A stretch of 64,000 nt of DNA from Sphingobacteriia bacterium 28-36-52 (GTDB lineage: Bacteria; Bacteroidota; Bacteroidia; Chitinophagales; Chitinophagaceae). The first letter of the stretch is position 1; every line of letters begins with the position of its first letter. Under the pieces are notes generated by a model that saw nothing but the letters and a program-made list of their open reading frames with translations, was not told the DNA's origin and did no database searches. This document shows positions 17,766-26,689 of the stretch, in pieces. The stretch is taken from positions 186,001 to 250,000 of the forward strand of contig NCGN01000009.1 of the NCBI GenBank assembly GCA_002281575.1. The letters are read 5' to 3'. A program made the translations under genes and the position numbers.

Positions 17766-17835
17766 GAAAAAATTTTATTTAAGGTAAGCCATTCTTGAGC
17801 AGCGTCATAAAACAAATTCAAATGAAGCCTTTTCC

Positions 17836-17843
17836 TATCTTTG
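17836..17843 (+). promoter_or_regulatory. -7 promoter element of rel/spoT
   Basis: TATCTTTG matches the consensus exactly and is only six bases from the ATG at 17850, so transcription would start at or within a few bases of the start codon, suggesting a leaderless or near-leaderless message. Confidence 0.65.
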
Positions 17844-17849
17844 TAGGGT

Positions 17850-20111
17850 ATGGATTCAGCCCCAATTCAGTCAATAGAGCCTAGTTTAGCCAAATACACG
17901 CTGAACGAAGAACAGGAGAAAAAAGAAATCATTCGCCATTATCGCGCATTATTAAAAGCCTTGCGCCCTAAACTTAAAAAAGGGGATAAAGAATTACTAA
18001 GAACCGCTTTTGAAATGGCTGCCAATGCGCACAAAACGATGCGCAGAAAAAGTGGGGAGCCCTATATTCTTCACCCCATTGCAGTTGCCATGATTTGCGT
18101 GGAAGAAATTGGGTTGGGAGTAAGAAGTACCATTTGCGCTTTGTTACACGATACTGTTGAAGACACCGATATTTCCTTGGAAGATGTTGAAATGGAATTT
18201 GGTACGGAGATTGCCAAAATTGTAGATGGACTGACCAAAATTTCAGGAGTAATAGACACCAATACCAGTCAACAAGCAGAAAATTTTAAAAAAATTCTAT
18301 TAACCTTAACCGATGATCCTAGGGTTATTCTTATAAAGTTGGCCGACCGTTTGCACAATATGCGAACCCTAGACCATATGAAAAGAGAGAAGCAGTTAAA
18401 AATTGCTTCTGAAACGGTTTGGGTATATGCGCCTCTAGCGCATAGAATGGGGTTATACAGCATCAAAACCGAACTAGAAGACCTTTCCATGAAATACATG
18501 GAACCAGAGGCTTACAAAGACATTGCTAAAAAATTATCGGAAACCAAGCGCGAAAGAACCCGTTATATCAACGAATTCATTAGACCTATTCGCGAAAAAT
18601 TAGTTGCTGCCGATTTTGATTTTGAAATTTATGGCAGACCCAAAAGCATACATTCTATCTGGAATAAAATCAAGAAAAAATCGGTGGCTTTTGAAGAAGT
18701 GTACGATCTGTTTGCCATTCGGGTTATTTTGAATGCCCCACCCGAAAAAGAGAAAGAGCAGTGCTGGAAAGTGTACTCTATGATAACCGACGAGTACAAT
18801 CCCTCTCCTGAAAGATTAAGAGACTGGTTAAGCAACCCCAAAAGCAATGGTTACGAGGCTTTGCATACCACGGTAATGGGTCCGCAGGGTAAATGGGTGG
18901 AAGTTCAAATAAGAACCAAGCGAATGAATGAAATTGCCGAAAAAGGATTGGCGGCTCACTTCAAATACAAAGAAGGAAAAGATGGAAACGACGAAGACCG
19001 TTTTGATAAATGGTTTGGTCAAATTAGAGAAGTGTTGGGTGCGCCCGATACAGATGGGGTAGATTTTTTGCAAGACTTTAAAACTTCTTTTTTAGCAGAA
19101 GAAATTTATGTGTATACCCCAAAGGGGGAAGTGAAGATGTTGCCTACCGGTAGCACCGCGCTTGATTTTGCTTTCTCTATTCACTCTGCTATTGGCACCA
19201 AATGTATTGGAGCAAAAGTGCACCACAAACTGGTGCCAATTGGCCATAAACTAAGAAGTGGCGACCAAATAGAAATCATTACCAGCAATAAACAAAAGCC
19301 CTCAGAAGATTGGCTGAATATGGTAGTTACTGCCAAAGCCAAAAATAAAATCAAAGACAGTTTACGCGAAGAGAAAAGAAAAATAGCCGAGGATGGTAAA
19401 TATGTTTTACAAAGAAGATTGGAATCAATTGGGGCAGCTTATAGTCAACATAATATAGATGAACTAATGCAGTTTTATAAGTTAAACTCTGCATTAGACC
19501 TGAACTATAAAATTGCTACCAAAGCAATTGATTTAAGAGAACTAAAAGACTTTCAAATACTTGGAGATAAAATTGAAATTCCAAAACCCAAGCCTGTTTT
19601 TAATGATTTAATTGCTGATTCAACAAAAACGATTTCAAAAAAGGATTCCGAATTAATCATTTTTGGCGAAAGCAGTGATAAAATCATGTACACTTTGGCC
19701 AAATGCTGCAACCCAATTCCAGGGGATGACGTGTTTGGGTTTGTGAGTACAGGCAAAGGGTTAATTATACATAGAACCAGTTGTCCCAATGCTACTCAAC
19801 TGCTGGCCAACTATGGTCACCGGGTTGTTAAAACCAAATGGGCCAAGAATAAAGAAATTTCTTTCTTAACAGGGTTAAAGATTGTTGGGCTAGACGACGT
19901 AGGTGTTATTAATAAAATAACGAATGTAATCAGCGGAGATTTGCGCATCAATATTTCAGGATTAAGTATTGATTCACGAGAAGGATTATTTGAGGGAACT
20001 ATCAAAGTTTTTGTTCACGACAAAGAAGAATTAGAAGAGCTGGTAAATCGATTAAAATCGCTCAATGGAATTCAAACCGTTGATCGTTTTGATACGGAAA
20101 AAGAAGGTTAA
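17850..20111 (+). CDS. RelA/SpoT-family (p)ppGpp synthetase/hydrolase
   Basis: This long RSH enzyme controls the alarmone (p)ppGpp in the stringent response. In order, the 753 residues hold an HD hydrolase domain (~60-200, with YILHPIAVAMI and LLHDTVEDTD), a nucleotidyltransferase-like synthetase domain (~250-375, YGRPKSIHSIWNKI and NGYEALHTTVMGP), a TGS domain (~410-475, EIYVYTPKGEVKMLPTGSTALDFAF in parts), a conserved Cys/zinc-finger-like segment (LAKCCNPIPGDDVFGF) and a C-terminal ACT domain (~680-750). The intact HD motif predicts hydrolase activity, and the full synthetase region suggests a bifunctional enzyme. It has its own promoter and is followed by purA, whose product belongs to purine synthesis, a known target of ppGpp in other bacteria. 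Confidence 0.93.
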   Translation: MDSAPIQSIEPSLAKYTLNEEQEKKEIIRHYRALLKALRPKLKKGDKELLRTAFEMAANAHKTMRRKSGEPYILHPIAVAMICVEEIGLGVRSTICALLHDTVEDTDISLEDVEMEFGTEIAKIVDGLTKISGVIDTNTSQQAENFKKILLTLTDDPRVILIKLADRLHNMRTLDHMKREKQLKIASETVWVYAPLAHRMGLYSIKTELEDLSMKYMEPEAYKDIAKKLSETKRERTRYINEFIRPIREKLVAADFDFEIYGRPKSIHSIWNKIKKKSVAFEEVYDLFAIRVILNAPPEKEKEQCWKVYSMITDEYNPSPERLRDWLSNPKSNGYEALHTTVMGPQGKWVEVQIRTKRMNEIAEKGLAAHFKYKEGKDGNDEDRFDKWFGQIREVLGAPDTDGVDFLQDFKTSFLAEEIYVYTPKGEVKMLPTGSTALDFAFSIHSAIGTKCIGAKVHHKLVPIGHKLRSGDQIEIITSNKQKPSEDWLNMVVTAKAKNKIKDSLREEKRKIAEDGKYVLQRRLESIGAAYSQHNIDELMQFYKLNSALDLNYKIATKAIDLRELKDFQILGDKIEIPKPKPVFNDLIADSTKTISKKDSELIIFGESSDKIMYTLAKCCNPIPGDDVFGFVSTGKGLIIHRTSCPNATQLLANYGHRVVKTKWAKNKEISFLTGLKIVGLDDVGVINKITNVISGDLRINISGLSIDSREGLFEGTIKVFVHDKEELEELVNRLKSLNGIQTVDRFDTEKEG

Positions 20112-20143
20112 ATATTTAACCCCAAACTCTTATTCTTATCCCT

Positions 20144-20151
20144 TATTTTTG
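20144..20151 (+). promoter_or_regulatory. -7 promoter element of purA
   Basis: TATTTTTG followed by CGCC fits the consensus and lies 18 bases from the purA ATG, in the 58-base gap after rel. Confidence 0.55.
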
Positions 20152-20169
20152 CGCCTTAGACAATAAACT

Positions 20170-21432
20170 ATGGTTGACGTAATATTAGGCTTACAATGGG
20201 GCGACGAAGGAAAGGGTAAAATAGTAGATTATTTTGCTCCTAATTATGATATCGTAGCCCGTTTTCAAGGTGGTCCCAATGCTGGACACACACTTTATGT
20301 AGAAGGAAAGAAAATGGTATTACACCAAATTCCTTCAGGCATTTTTCATCAGGATAAAGTAAATATTATTGGTGGTGGTGTAGTATTAGATCCTGTTACG
20401 CTAAAAAGAGAATGTGATGCAGTTGCAGCACATGGAATTGATGTAAGAAAAAATTTATTTATTTCAGAGCGTACTAATATAATTATACCTACCCATAGAG
20501 CTTTAGATAAAGCATCAGAATTATCTAAAGGGGAAAGCAAAATTGGTTCAACCTTAAAAGGAATTGGACCTGCTTACATGGACAAGACCGGCAGAAATGC
20601 CTTAAGAGTAGGCGATTTATTAGACAAAAACTTTACCAGTCAATACATCAAACTTCGTTTAAAGCACCAGAAATTGTTGGATAATTTTCATTTTATTGAA
20701 GATATTTCAACTTGGGAAGAAGAGTTTTTTGAAGCCTTAGAGTTTTTGAAAACCTTGAATGTGATTAACTGCGAATACTTTGTGAATGACCAAATTACCA
20801 AAGGGAAAAAAGTATTGGCAGAAGGTGCTCAAGGAAGTATGCTAGACATCGATTTCGGCACATTCCCTTTTGTGACTTCATCTAATACCATTTCAGCGGG
20901 TGTTTGTACGGGCTTAGGCGTATCCCCTAAAAAAATAAACGATGTAATGGGTGTATCTAAAGCCTATTGCACTAGAGTAGGAAGTGGTCCTTTCCCTACA
21001 GAATTAGAAGATGCAACTGGTGAAGAATTAAGAAGAATTGGCAGCGAATTTGGCGCTACTACAGGTAGACCAAGACGTTGTGGCTGGATAGATTTAGTAG
21101 CATTAAAATACACTTGTATGATTAATGGTGTTACTAAAATTATCATGACCAAAGCAGATGTTTTAGATAGTTTTAAAGATTTGGAAGTTTGCACAGCTTA
21201 CGATGTAAATGGAAAAATCACAGAAGAAGTACCTTATCAAATTTCCAGAGCTAAGATCAGCCCTGTGCTTCAATCTTTTAAAGGCTGGAATACAGATACT
21301 TCTAACATCAAAACTGCAGCTGCTTTACCAGCAGAAATGAATACTTATATTGATTTCATCAACAATTATGTGGGTGCACCTGTTAAGTATGTTTCTAATG
21401 GCCCAGGAAGAGAGCAGATAGTTAGCTTGTAG
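20170..21432 (+). CDS. purA: Adenylosuccinate synthetase
   Basis: PurA condenses IMP and aspartate with GTP to make adenylosuccinate, the first committed step to AMP. The 420-residue protein has the N-terminal GTP-binding loop GLQWGDEGKGKIVD with catalytic Asp, GGPNAGHT with catalytic His, the IMP-binding segment KGIGPAYMDKTGRNALRVGDL (in parts), TRVGSGPFPTEL and TTGRPRRCGWID. Length is typical. It has its own promoter between it and rel and is followed by an acidic low-complexity protein. Confidence 0.97.
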   Translation: MVDVILGLQWGDEGKGKIVDYFAPNYDIVARFQGGPNAGHTLYVEGKKMVLHQIPSGIFHQDKVNIIGGGVVLDPVTLKRECDAVAAHGIDVRKNLFISERTNIIIPTHRALDKASELSKGESKIGSTLKGIGPAYMDKTGRNALRVGDLLDKNFTSQYIKLRLKHQKLLDNFHFIEDISTWEEEFFEALEFLKTLNVINCEYFVNDQITKGKKVLAEGAQGSMLDIDFGTFPFVTSSNTISAGVCTGLGVSPKKINDVMGVSKAYCTRVGSGPFPTELEDATGEELRRIGSEFGATTGRPRRCGWIDLVALKYTCMINGVTKIIMTKADVLDSFKDLEVCTAYDVNGKITEEVPYQISRAKISPVLQSFKGWNTDTSNIKTAAALPAEMNTYIDFINNYVGAPVKYVSNGPGREQIVSL

Positions 21433-21518
21433 TTTTGGCATTTGATTTGATATTGAAAAATTTATTTGGTTAATACAATTTTGCGTACAAATTTTACGCT
21501 CTAAATCTTATTAGAAAT

Positions 21519-21968
21519 ATGGCAGCGAAGTCTGATAAGGATAAGAAATCCTCTACCCCAAAAGTACCGGCAAAAGTAGCCGCAAGTAAACCGTCTCCTA
21601 AAGCAAAGAAAAAGGACGACGACGACGATGATGATGATTTGGAAGACGATGAACCCATTGTGAAGTCTTCTGCTAAAAAAGCAGGCGCAAAATCATCTGC
21701 TAAAAAAACTGCGGATGATGACGACGAAGACTTAGATGATGAAGCAGATGAAACTGCAGATGACTGGGAGGCTTCTGAAGAAGACGACAGTTGGGATCCT
21801 GATTTTGATGAATTTGACTTACCAAAGAGTAAGGGTAAAAAAGCGACTGGCGGAAAGAAAAAAGAAGAAGAAGAGGAAGACTTTAAAGTAGATGAAGACT
21901 TTAAAGAGTTTGATCTTTTTAATGACAAGAGCGGTGGCTTTGATGATGACGAGGACGACGATTTTTAA
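21519..21968 (+). CDS. Low-complexity Lys/Asp/Glu-rich protein of unknown function
   Basis: I do not recognise a domain. The 149 residues begin with a Lys/Ala/Pro/Ser-rich segment (residues 1-35), then a run of eight aspartates after KAKKK, a second Lys/Ala/Ser segment (50-66), a long acidic stretch (67-105) and a C-terminal half with DPDFDEFDLPKSKGKK and VDEDFKEFDLFND, ending in Asp/Phe. It is likely intrinsically disordered, with alternating basic and acidic blocks; a nucleic-acid or chaperone-like role is only a guess. The codons fit a real gene, and the Ser-rich frame on the opposite strand is its mirror. It is 14 bases ahead of pabB. Confidence 0.7.
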   Translation: MAAKSDKDKKSSTPKVPAKVAASKPSPKAKKKDDDDDDDDLEDDEPIVKSSAKKAGAKSSAKKTADDDDEDLDDEADETADDWEASEEDDSWDPDFDEFDLPKSKGKKATGGKKKEEEEEDFKVDEDFKEFDLFNDKSGGFDDDEDDDF

Positions 21969-21982
21969 AAGTTCATACCATT

Positions 21983-23257
21983 TTGAAAAGAACTAAAAAG
22001 GTATACCCTGTAAAGGACATACCTAATATAAAAGAGCAAATACTGCATTGGGTTAACCAGTTCAGTGTTTGCTCTTTTTTAGATAACCACCAATATGATT
22101 CTATTCACCATTCAGTAGAATGTATTGCTGCAGCTGGTGAAATATGCAGAATTACAGGCCCTGACACAGCTGAAGCAATTGATGCCTTTTATACAACCAA
22201 TCAAGATTGGCTTTTCGGACATTTTTCATATGAATACAATGCCAAACATTTAGATGGTACTCAAAAGAAGAATCCAATTCATTTTAGTGATGCCTTCTTT
22301 TTTAGACCAGATCACATTTTAACGCTCAACAATGAATGGCTAACTATTGAAAGCTATTCATTATTACCTGAAGCAATTTTTGAAGAATTAATTTCAACTA
22401 AAAGAGCAATAAGCAATATTGATCCTATCAGCATTACTGCTGGCATGACCAAAGAAAAATATATTGCTACTATTCAACAATTACAAGCCCATATTCAAAA
22501 AGGTGATTGTTATGAAATTAATTTTTGTCAAGAATTTCATTCGCAGAATGCAAGAGTTAACCCCATTGCATTGTACCAGAAATTAACTGAATTGTCCCCT
22601 ACTCCATTTGCCTGTTATTACAAAGAGAATAATGCCCATCTAATTTGCGCGAGCCCCGAACGTTGGTTAAAAAAACAGGGGACTAAGATGATTTCTCAAC
22701 CCATTAAAGGAACTGTAAAAAGAGCACTTAATGATGAAGTAAAAGATGCTCAGCTTAAAAATGAACTTTTTCAAAGTAGCAAAGACAGAAGCGAGAATGT
22801 AATGGTAGTAGACTTGGTCAGAAACGACTTTAGTAGGGTGTGCCAAGCAGGAACCGTAAAAGTTGAAGAATTGTATGGCATTTACAGCTTCCCTCAAGTA
22901 CACCAAATGATTTCGACCATCAGTGGACAACTAATGGATAATATAGGTGTAAATGAATTGGTAGAAACCGGATTCCCAATGGGTAGTATGACTGGTGCTC
23001 CTAAGAAAAAAGTAATGGAATTGATTCATCAATATGAACCAATTGAAAGAGGCATTTTTTCTGGAGCAGTAGGCTATATCAACCCAAATAAAGACTTTGA
23101 CTTTAATGTGGTTATCAGAAGCTTACTGTACAATACGCAAACACAATATTTAAGTTATTTAGTTGGTAGCGGCATTACTATTTATAGTAATCCTGAATTG
23201 GAATATGAAGAATGTTTGCTCAAAGCAAAAGCAATGGAAACTGTTCTAGGCAATTGA
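21983..23257 (+). CDS. pabB: Aminodeoxychorismate synthase component I
   Basis: PabB converts chorismate and ammonia to 4-amino-4-deoxychorismate for folate synthesis. The 424 residues show the chorismate-binding fold: GDCYEINFCQEF, CASPERWLK, PIKGTVKRA (Lys in PIKGT is the PabB-type residue; anthranilate synthases have PIAGT), RSENVMVVDLVRND, YSFPQVHQMISTI and TGFPMGSMTGAPKKKVME. The N-terminus is shorter than in full-length PabB, as in other Bacteroidota. The start codon is TTG; no suitable ATG exists until about residue 150, so TTG (or an ATT one codon before) must be used. The amidotransferase PabA is not in the window. Its 3' end overlaps the convergent engB by 12 bases. Confidence 0.88.
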   Translation: MKRTKKVYPVKDIPNIKEQILHWVNQFSVCSFLDNHQYDSIHHSVECIAAAGEICRITGPDTAEAIDAFYTTNQDWLFGHFSYEYNAKHLDGTQKKNPIHFSDAFFFRPDHILTLNNEWLTIESYSLLPEAIFEELISTKRAISNIDPISITAGMTKEKYIATIQQLQAHIQKGDCYEINFCQEFHSQNARVNPIALYQKLTELSPTPFACYYKENNAHLICASPERWLKKQGTKMISQPIKGTVKRALNDEVKDAQLKNELFQSSKDRSENVMVVDLVRNDFSRVCQAGTVKVEELYGIYSFPQVHQMISTISGQLMDNIGVNELVETGFPMGSMTGAPKKKVMELIHQYEPIERGIFSGAVGYINPNKDFDFNVVIRSLLYNTQTQYLSYLVGSGITIYSNPELEYEECLLKAKAMETVLGN

Positions 23258-23872
23258 TTCATTTTTCATTTGAATAAATGCCAATATCTCCTCTCTCCCT
23301 TGGTGTTTTTCGGCACTGGTAACAAAGTGCTGTGGCAAAAATTGCCAACTGCTTCTAAGGATATCAAAAAAAGCTTGAATATTGTTTGCAACAACTGCAG
23401 GCTTTTCCTTATCTGTTTTAGTAAAGACTAAACTAAAAGGAATTTGCCACTTGTCTAATTGGCTAATAAATTCCAAATCAATTTTTTGTGGTTTATGTCT
23501 ACTGTCTATTAAAACAAAAACATTCACTAGGTTTTCTCTTTTACGCAAATAATTTTCAATCATTTGCTCCCATCTTCTTCTGCTACTTTGAGCAACTTTA
23601 GCAAAACCATAACCAGGCAAGTCTACTAAATACCACTTCTTAAACCCTTGATTCAATTTAATACTGCTCTCAATTTCAAAATGATTAATCAGTTGGGTTT
23701 TACCAGGTGCAGATGAAGTTTTAGCTAGCTTATTATTCTTGCACAACATATTGATTAAAGAAGATTTGCCCACGTTACTTCTGCCAATAAAAGCAAATTC
23801 AGGTCTATCCGGTGTTGGGCAGGCTTTATAATCGGCATTAGAGATAACGTATGCAGCTTTCTTAATTTCCAT
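23246..23872 (-). CDS. engB: Ribosome biogenesis GTP-binding protein EngB/YsxC
   Basis: EngB is an essential GTPase acting in 50S subunit assembly. The 208-residue product has G1 GRSNVGKSSLIN, G2/switch region GKTQLINHFE, G3 DLPGYGFAKV, G4 TKTDK and the C-terminal TSAEKHQGREEIL. The open frame extends to 23926, but MEIKKAAYVISNADY at 23872 is the conserved family start, and TTTAATTTGCAGG just ahead is a near-match to the -7 promoter element. It converges with pabB, overlapping it by 12 bases. Confidence 0.93.
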   Translation of the reverse strand: MEIKKAAYVISNADYKACPTPDRPEFAFIGRSNVGKSSLINMLCKNNKLAKTSSAPGKTQLINHFEIESSIKLNQGFKKWYLVDLPGYGFAKVAQSSRRRWEQMIENYLRKRENLVNVFVLIDSRHKPQKIDLEFISQLDKWQIPFSLVFTKTDKEKPAVVANNIQAFFDILRSSWQFLPQHFVTSAEKHQGREEILAFIQMKNESIA

Positions 23873-23943
23873 CCTGCAAATTAAACAAAAGCCTTCACCT
23901 TTATCCATTTGGCCAAGGCTAAGCATAAATATTAATTTAAAAA

Positions 23944-26157
23944 TTAAAATGCTGCCCTTAAAGAGAGGGATAAATTTCTTCCAGGAGCAGAAATTCCACT
24001 AGCAAAATATCGATAATTAAGGTCAAAGATATTTTCAAGGTTAATTTGCAATTGAACTTGCTTTTTCAAATGAAAAGACGACCTGAAATTAAGGGTATAC
24101 CAAGCAGGCATGCCATCTGGGGTAGCATATTGTAAATTATCCTCACCATTTAAATTATATGCTGCCAATCTTTTCCAACCATTGAATAATACAGATAAAT
24201 CTGCATTCCATTTTAGGCCTTGGCGTTTTAAAGCAAATCTGCCATAGGTTGGTGGAACATGATCCAAGGGGGTTTTACCGTTTATTGCATCCCTGAATTG
24301 CCCTTTAGTAAAATTAATTACACCTTCTACTGAAAAAGTTTGATCCATCTGTACAGATGCATTTAAACTAAGCCCATATAAACCTGCCTTGGCTTTATTT
24401 TGCAAAGCAAATACGGCACTTTTTATACCACTGTAAAAAATACTGTCTTGACCATTAAATAAATATCGATCCAATACCAATGCATTATCAAAAGCGGTAT
24501 AAAATACAGCTACTCCATAATTAAATGATTTGCTGTATTTATTTAAATTAAACTCAATATTATAGGTGTACTCAGGTTTAATATTGGTATTGGGAACAAC
24601 AACTAAACCAGTTCTTGAATCAAAAACTTTAGCTAAATCGTCCACATTGGGAGCCCTAAAACCTGTGCTCAATATGAACGCTGCTCTTAAATTATTTTTT
24701 GTGGCATATACAAGACCAAAATTTCCAGTAATTGATTGATTGATTTGCTTAGCTTTTGTAAATGGAAATCCGGTTAAAGCGGTATCTACAAATTGAGCAT
24801 TTAGTTGTACCAGATTAAAACGGAGCCCATCGTTGATGGTTAATTGATCTGAAATTTTATACGTATGCTGCGCAAAAATAGCATGCGTACCCATTGTTGT
24901 TGGTCCATCAGCGTACCTAGTAGTAATCCTGGTTTTTGCACCAGAAGTAATATGCACTCGTTCAGCTGTTGACTTTACATAATTACTGTAAGACTCTGCC
25001 CCAATATGCAATTCATGTTTTCCATAATAATGCTTGGCGTCAATATTTAATCCAAAAACATTGATCCGTTCCCACCTGAAATCTTTGTTAGTGCTTTGAA
25101 ATCTGCGAGATATTCTGCTTTCTTCCAAGTCTTGAAAACTAGCAGTTATTTTGATGTCTTTAAAAAACCCAACTTGGTTTTTAGCTGTTAAATGATAAGC
25201 AGCCATATTTCTAATTTGCGGTCCATAATACCATTCTGCAAAAACTGGTACTGTTCCATTCATTTCTGATAGCCGATCATAACGCGGTATATCGTTGGTA
25301 TTAGAGAATTGCAAGTTCAATACATGTTGTATATTTTTACTTGCTTGGAACAAAAACTTCTGTGTTATATCTACTTGCTTATAGCCAGAACCTATTTGTT
25401 TATTGGGGTTAGAATTAGGTACAACAATATCAATATTTCCAACTCTTTCTACATAAATATTTCTTTTCCCAAAATTGGGATATTCCGGTCGTCTATTACT
25501 GCCCTGAATTAAGTCACCAAAACTTCCATAACTAACAGAAGTAAAAGAAGCCCATTTTTGTCCCCCAATATTCAGTTGAATATTGCCCCTGTTTTCTTGC
25601 ATTGCGCTTGAATAACGAAGTGTAGCAGCACCGGAAAATTGAGTTTTATAGGTGCTAGACAAATTAGGCTCTTTGGTACTTAAACTAATTACGCCTCCTA
25701 ATGCATCGCTACCAAATAACGTAGAAGAAGGACCATACAATATCTCCATACGATCCAAAACCATATTATCTACCGTGATGATATTTTGTAAATGACCTGC
25801 ACGGTAGATGGCATTGTTCATTCTTACCCCATCCACCACCATTAAAATTCGACTAGCTTCAAAGCCCCTAATTACTGGGCTACCTCCGCCCTGCTGACTT
25901 TTTTGTACAAATAACTTACCTGAGTTTATAAGCGCATCAGCCGTATTGAGTTGAAAATTAAGTTGCTCTTTTGTTTTTAAAACATCAATCGTTTGTGCTA
26001 CTCGCTTAAACTTTTCTGCAAAACGACTTGAATACACAACAACATCATCTAGTAAAGTAGAGTTTGTTTTTATGGTATCCCTAAGTTGGTGTTGCGCGTT
26101 TACACCAAGAGCATTCAACAGCATCAAAATGCTTGAAAATATTATCTTTCTACACAT
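23944..26157 (-). CDS. TonB-dependent receptor (haem/siderophore-like class)
   Basis: The 737-residue outer-membrane receptor has a signal peptide (MCRKIIFSSILMLLNALGVNAQ), a plug domain (~40-160) with the classic pattern SPVIRGFEASRILMVVDGVRM, NAIYRAGHLQNIITVD and EILYGPSSTLFGSDALGGVI, and a beta-barrel ending LSLSLRAAF with terminal phenylalanine. The VIRGFEASR-DGVRMNNA pattern is closest to receptors for haemoglobin, haem and catecholates. The gene directly upstream encodes a haem-binding-domain protein, supporting a link with haem uptake, but that remains inference. An in-frame ATG four codons upstream (26169) gives an acidic N-terminus and is less likely. Confidence 0.85.
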   Translation of the reverse strand: MCRKIIFSSILMLLNALGVNAQHQLRDTIKTNSTLLDDVVVYSSRFAEKFKRVAQTIDVLKTKEQLNFQLNTADALINSGKLFVQKSQQGGGSPVIRGFEASRILMVVDGVRMNNAIYRAGHLQNIITVDNMVLDRMEILYGPSSTLFGSDALGGVISLSTKEPNLSSTYKTQFSGAATLRYSSAMQENRGNIQLNIGGQKWASFTSVSYGSFGDLIQGSNRRPEYPNFGKRNIYVERVGNIDIVVPNSNPNKQIGSGYKQVDITQKFLFQASKNIQHVLNLQFSNTNDIPRYDRLSEMNGTVPVFAEWYYGPQIRNMAAYHLTAKNQVGFFKDIKITASFQDLEESRISRRFQSTNKDFRWERINVFGLNIDAKHYYGKHELHIGAESYSNYVKSTAERVHITSGAKTRITTRYADGPTTMGTHAIFAQHTYKISDQLTINDGLRFNLVQLNAQFVDTALTGFPFTKAKQINQSITGNFGLVYATKNNLRAAFILSTGFRAPNVDDLAKVFDSRTGLVVVPNTNIKPEYTYNIEFNLNKYSKSFNYGVAVFYTAFDNALVLDRYLFNGQDSIFYSGIKSAVFALQNKAKAGLYGLSLNASVQMDQTFSVEGVINFTKGQFRDAINGKTPLDHVPPTYGRFALKRQGLKWNADLSVLFNGWKRLAAYNLNGEDNLQYATPDGMPAWYTLNFRSSFHLKKQVQLQINLENIFDLNYRYFASGISAPGRNLSLSLRAAF

Positions 26158-26193
26158 GCAATCATCCACCTTTAAAATAACAACCCACTTAGA

Positions 26194-26679
26194 TTATTTC
26201 TTCTTCATAATTAAACTATCGGCAGGAAAACGGGCTTTCATCGAATCTCTAACTGCAACAGACCAATCCATCAAAATATTTCTTTCTGCTACGGTAAGTT
26301 TGGCATCCCTATGTACAACAGTATAAGATTCTAAAGGCATTTCTCCCCCTTTAACTTCATCAAAAACTTCTTCTAATTTATGGAATTGCTTAGCTAATTT
26401 GTAAGTTGCAAATTCATTGAAATTCAGGTGCTTTTTCCCGTCCTTTACATGGTCGTTTAACCACCAAGCAATTGGCTGAACTTCTGCATACCAAGGATAA
26501 ACAGTGCTATTACTATGACAGTCATTACAAGCTTTCACTAAAATTTGTTCTACATTATCAGGCACAGGATACAAGGAACTGATGTCATTTTCTTTATAAC
26601 CTGAATTGTTTTTTTCTGGTCTAAAAGCTTGTAGAACAAGTAAAACAACTAATAATGCTAAGAGCAATTTTTTAAACAT
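26194..26679 (-). CDS. Haem-binding domain-containing protein (c-type CxxCH)
   Basis: The 161-residue protein has an N-terminal membrane or signal helix (LLLALLVVLLVLQAF) and the Haem_bd family pattern: CNDCHSNSTVYPWYAEV at 51-67, with the CxxCH haem-attachment motif, WWLNDHVKDGKKHLNFNEF and KGGEMPLESY with a conserved Met before the C-terminal helix. Such proteins bind c-type haem on the periplasmic side and are common in Bacteroidota. It is 36 bases upstream of the TonB receptor and 10 bases downstream of gpmI, all on one strand. Confidence 0.85.
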   Translation of the reverse strand: MFKKLLLALLVVLLVLQAFRPEKNNSGYKENDISSLYPVPDNVEQILVKACNDCHSNSTVYPWYAEVQPIAWWLNDHVKDGKKHLNFNEFATYKLAKQFHKLEEVFDEVKGGEMPLESYTVVHRDAKLTVAERNILMDWSVAVRDSMKARFPADSLIMKKK

Positions 26680-26689
26680 GTTTTGCTTT

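Noticed and set aside
21494-21928. Serine-rich open frame on the minus strand opposite the acidic protein
   Set aside because: It is the mirror image of Asp/Lys-coding triplets; the plus-strand frame has a sensible start, stop and spacing to pabB.
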